DNA from: Pseudomonadota bacterium
GTDB taxonomy: Bacteria > Pseudomonadota > Gammaproteobacteria > Burkholderiales > Burkholderiaceae_B
Reading direction: 5' to 3'
DNA length: 64,000 nt
NCBI GenBank assembly: GCA_023389155.1
Contig: JAEWEV010000002.1
Location: 60,016-124,015 of the forward strand
How positions within the stretch are numbered: position 1 is the first letter of the stretch; every line of letters starts with the position of its first letter. The notes beneath the pieces are model-generated. The model was given only the letters and a program-made list of their open reading frames with translations. It was not told the origin of the DNA and searched no databases. A program made the translations under genes and the position numbers. Below are positions 61,707-64,000 of the stretch, piece after piece.

Positions 61707-64000
61707 ATGAACAAGATTCACAAAACCGTCTGGAGTGCGTGCAAAGGCGCGTACGTCGTCGTCTCTGAAAATGCCAAGTCCAAACGCATGGGTTCTGCTG
61801 GTGGTGGTTCGTTGTTAACGCAAGGACGAACCCTGGCTGGCCGATTCGTATTCACTGCGTTGTCATACAGCGTACTTATTGCCTTTGCGCAGCCTGTCTT
61901 TGCGAAAACAATGGCCGATTACGACGCAAGCAAGGATCGCGCCTGCTTTTATAATCCAGCCACAAGTTCGGTGATTTGCGGAAGTGACAGTACGGAAGTC
62001 GTGCCCCAGTACACCGCGAGTATTCGAAATGTCGTGTTAGGTCATGATGCGCGTGTGAAACTCGGCGGAACAATTGCTGTCGGAGCAAACGCCGAGGCGA
62101 TGTCCCTCGGATCGATTGCGATTGGTGATAGTGCGAGCGCAGGACATCAGAATCCTCCGGGTACACCGGCAAGTCCCGCGGGTTTCGGAGCGGGTAATAC
62201 AGGCAACATCGCTATTGGCAACCACGCATATGCTCATGGTATGACAAATATCTCCATCGGTGACTGGTCGGGCCGGGATTCAATCGATAACTGGAATTCC
62301 AACACCGTAAATATTGGCACTCGTGCGAATCAAGGTTCTGTCAGCGGCAACAATACCATTGCAATCGGGAATCGCGCGGGCGCACTGACAAGGGATGGCA
62401 ATGACAGCGTTGATCAGGATTTACAGGCAAAACAGCTTGCAGTGCCAATGAGTGCTCGCACCTCCAATGTTTATATCGGGATGCACGCCGGCCGTCGCAC
62501 GGTGAGCTATGGGAATATTGCCCTGGGGCAGGAGGCGGCAAAAGATATTCAAGATACGCGCGTCTCAGACAATATTGCCATCGGCAGAGGGGCGGGCCGG
62601 GGAATGTCGACCGACGATGAAGATATCGGTTACCACTTTACGGGCAGAAATACCCTGATGGGCTGGAGCGCAGGTGAGCGTTTGAGTGGGGACGGTAACC
62701 TCGCATTGGGCAATTTCGCCGGGCAGGCCTTAAGAGGCGATGCCAATATTGCCTTAGGTCACGGGGCGGCAGCAAATGTTACCGCTAAACAGTCAATTAT
62801 TATTGGTGCCGAAGCCGGTACAATTACTCCCACACATAATCGGAACGTTCTGATCGGACACAGGGTCAACGCAGGACAGAGGACAGATGCGACCGCGGTG
62901 GAGCGCGGTGTGGGCATTGGTTACGGTGCTTATGTATCCGGTAACGACTCCGTTGCTATTGGTTCTGGCGCCCGTGCTGGTCGTCCGGATCGAGCAGACC
63001 TACCAGGTCTATCCGTCAATGGAGCTATCGCCATCGGCGCAGCCGGAGCAAGAGCTAATAACGGCATTGCGATTGGATACTTGGCGCACACTGAGGGCGA
63101 AAATTCGATTGTGATAGGCCGTGACGCATTCGCACCAAAAGAAGCTTCGATTGTCATCGGCGCTAGCCACGCTCTTGGCGGATCGTCAATTGCGATAGGC
63201 CGCGCTACAAGAACACTTGAAAATGCAACATCTGCACTTGCTATCGGTAATACAGCATTGGCGCAGAAAGAAGAAGCAATTGTCTTAGGCAACGCGAGTG
63301 TGGGAGGGGGTACACGATCGGTCACCGTTGGTAACTCGAATCGCATACATGCGGACAAGGCAGTGGCGTTGGGCAATGATATCTCCGTGCCTGACGTTTT
63401 GACGGGTGCGGTGGTGCTGGGGGATGGTTCCCGTGTAGAAGCAGCGGTGCCCACCGCCAACGCGGCCATTAATAATGTGACGTATGGTGATTTTGCTGGT
63501 GCAACTCCGGCCGCGGGTGATATCGTCAGCGTGGGCTCTGTAGGTGCGCCTCGGCAAATCCAGAATGTTGCTGCTGGACAAATCTCTGCGTCCTCTACCG
63601 ACGCCATTAACGGCAGTCAATTGTTTCATGTTGCCAATAAAGTTAGCGAAAATACGGCAAATATCAATAAAGGTATCAATTTCGGAGACGCCAGCACAAC
63701 CAACAAGTTTGCGCTTGGCGACACGATCCATGTCAAGGGCGACAGCAACGTGCTGAGCAGCGCGACAGGTGACGGTGTGCAGCTGAGTCTGGCTAAAATC
63801 GTCACGGTAGGGGAAAATAATCCCGTTACCGTCGACGGCAATGCGGGCACAATTTCCGGACTGACCAATGTCGCGTTTGATGCGAACGCCTCTTACACCG
63901 GCGGAAAGGCCGCTACGCAGGAACAGCTGCAGGCTGCCTATAACAGCGTGTCTGGCGTGGCAGGGCGAGGCTGGAATCTGACGGTTGACGGCGCCGATAC
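61707..64000 (+). CDS. Trimeric autotransporter adhesin (YadA/Hia type), N-terminal part
   Basis: The gene runs off the end of the window with no stop codon; 764 codons are visible. It opens with an extended signal peptide region (ESPR) starting MNKIHKTVWSACKGAYVVVS, then a long hydrophobic signal ending around VFA-K (residue 66-67). The passenger has many YadA-head-type repeats with the AIG pattern (NIAIGNHAYA, SVAIGSGARA, GIAIGYLAHT), then the conserved neck/stalk segment QNVAAGQISASSTDAINGSQ. Such proteins trimerise on the outer membrane and mediate adhesion. AGGAAC precedes the ATG. Confidence 0.9.
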   Translation, partial: MNKIHKTVWSACKGAYVVVSENAKSKRMGSAGGGSLLTQGRTLAGRFVFTALSYSVLIAFAQPVFAKTMADYDASKDRACFYNPATSSVICGSDSTEVVPQYTASIRNVVLGHDARVKLGGTIAVGANAEAMSLGSIAIGDSASAGHQNPPGTPASPAGFGAGNTGNIAIGNHAYAHGMTNISIGDWSGRDSIDNWNSNTVNIGTRANQGSVSGNNTIAIGNRAGALTRDGNDSVDQDLQAKQLAVPMSARTSNVYIGMHAGRRTVSYGNIALGQEAAKDIQDTRVSDNIAIGRGAGRGMSTDDEDIGYHFTGRNTLMGWSAGERLSGDGNLALGNFAGQALRGDANIALGHGAAANVTAKQSIIIGAEAGTITPTHNRNVLIGHRVNAGQRTDATAVERGVGIGYGAYVSGNDSVAIGSGARAGRPDRADLPGLSVNGAIAIGAAGARANNGIAIGYLAHTEGENSIVIGRDAFAPKEASIVIGASHALGGSSIAIGRATRTLENATSALAIGNTALAQKEEAIVLGNASVGGGTRSVTVGNSNRIHADKAVALGNDISVPDVLTGAVVLGDGSRVEAAVPTANAAINNVTYGDFAGATPAAGDIVSVGSVGAPRQIQNVAAGQISASSTDAINGSQLFHVANKVSENTANINKGINFGDASTTNKFALGDTIHVKGDSNVLSSATGDGVQLSLAKIVTVGENNPVTVDGNAGTISGLTNVAFDANASYTGGKAATQEQLQAAYNSVSGVAGRGWNLTVDGAD

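Noticed and set aside
62000..63300. Repetitive DNA that could be taken for a tandem-repeat array or CRISPR
   Set aside because: The repetition is at protein level (AIG-type adhesin head repeats of irregular length) with no conserved DNA repeat-spacer structure.

Overview
The window looks like chromosomal DNA of a betaproteobacterium, most likely Alcaligenaceae (Advenella/Bordetella/Alcaligenes-like). The grounds are a Bug-type tripartite tricarboxylate receptor, an AraC-type siderophore regulator, a 43-aa companion peptide beside a sodium:solute symporter, a 2,5-dihydroxypyridine pathway, and moderate GC. This placement is inference from gene content only. No rRNA, tRNA, CRISPR array, transposase or integrase was seen.

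Layout. 1-6.4 kb: end of a Bug receptor and an RraA-type protein, a Fic protein lacking its catalytic His, a sugar-acid dehydratase/RraA/GntR operon, and a LysE exporter. 6.4-11.5 kb: small envelope proteins, an ionotropic-glutamate-receptor-like channel, cytochrome b561 and a uracil-DNA-glycosylase-like protein. 11.7-14.4 kb: two putative Mn exporters (TerC and GDT1/UPF0016), each behind a yybP-ykoY-like (Mn2+) riboswitch, flanking a periplasmic-type binding protein with no visible export signal. 14.7-16.5 kb: a sodium:solute symporter and its 43-aa companion. 17.2-26.2 kb: an iron/siderophore locus with two Fur boxes: AraC regulator, TonB receptor, binding protein, permease, ATPase, DUF2218-SIP ferric reductase and an EntS-like exporter, followed by a convergent TetR gene.

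26.2-32.6 kb: an MFS transporter behind a nested inverted repeat, then a beta-propeller gene separated from a TPR/winged-helix regulator by an AbiEi/AbiEii toxin-antitoxin module lying between 99-bp direct repeats. 32.9-37.5 kb: a three-gene molybdenum hydroxylase (Mo subunit, 2Fe-2S subunit, triheme cytochrome c). 37.9-39.9 kb: a RibD/DHFR-like protein and a class V aminotransferase. 40.2-49.6 kb: a pyridine-carboxylate catabolic cluster, with a Liv-type ABC importer (five genes), an FAD monooxygenase, N-formylmaleamate deformylase (NicD), 2,5-dihydroxypyridine dioxygenase (NicX), maleamate amidohydrolase (NicF) and a TetR regulator. AT-rich ATTAATTA motifs lie at three promoters of this cluster.

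50.1-57.3 kb: an SDR with a substituted active site, convergent with a six-gene operon (HutC-type GntR, NitT/TauT-type ABC importer, GMC oxidoreductase, enolase-superfamily enzyme) for an unidentified substrate. 57.5-60.8 kb: aldo/keto reductase, LysR regulator and an orphan ModA-like lipoprotein. 60.8-64 kb: a strikingly AT-rich spacer, then the N-terminal part of a large trimeric autotransporter adhesin that runs off the window.

The most notable points are the AbiE module between direct repeats, the paired Mn riboswitches, the ambiguous entry reaction of the pyridine cluster, the uncharacterised ABC/GMC/enolase operon, and several enzymes with substituted catalytic residues (Fic, SDR).
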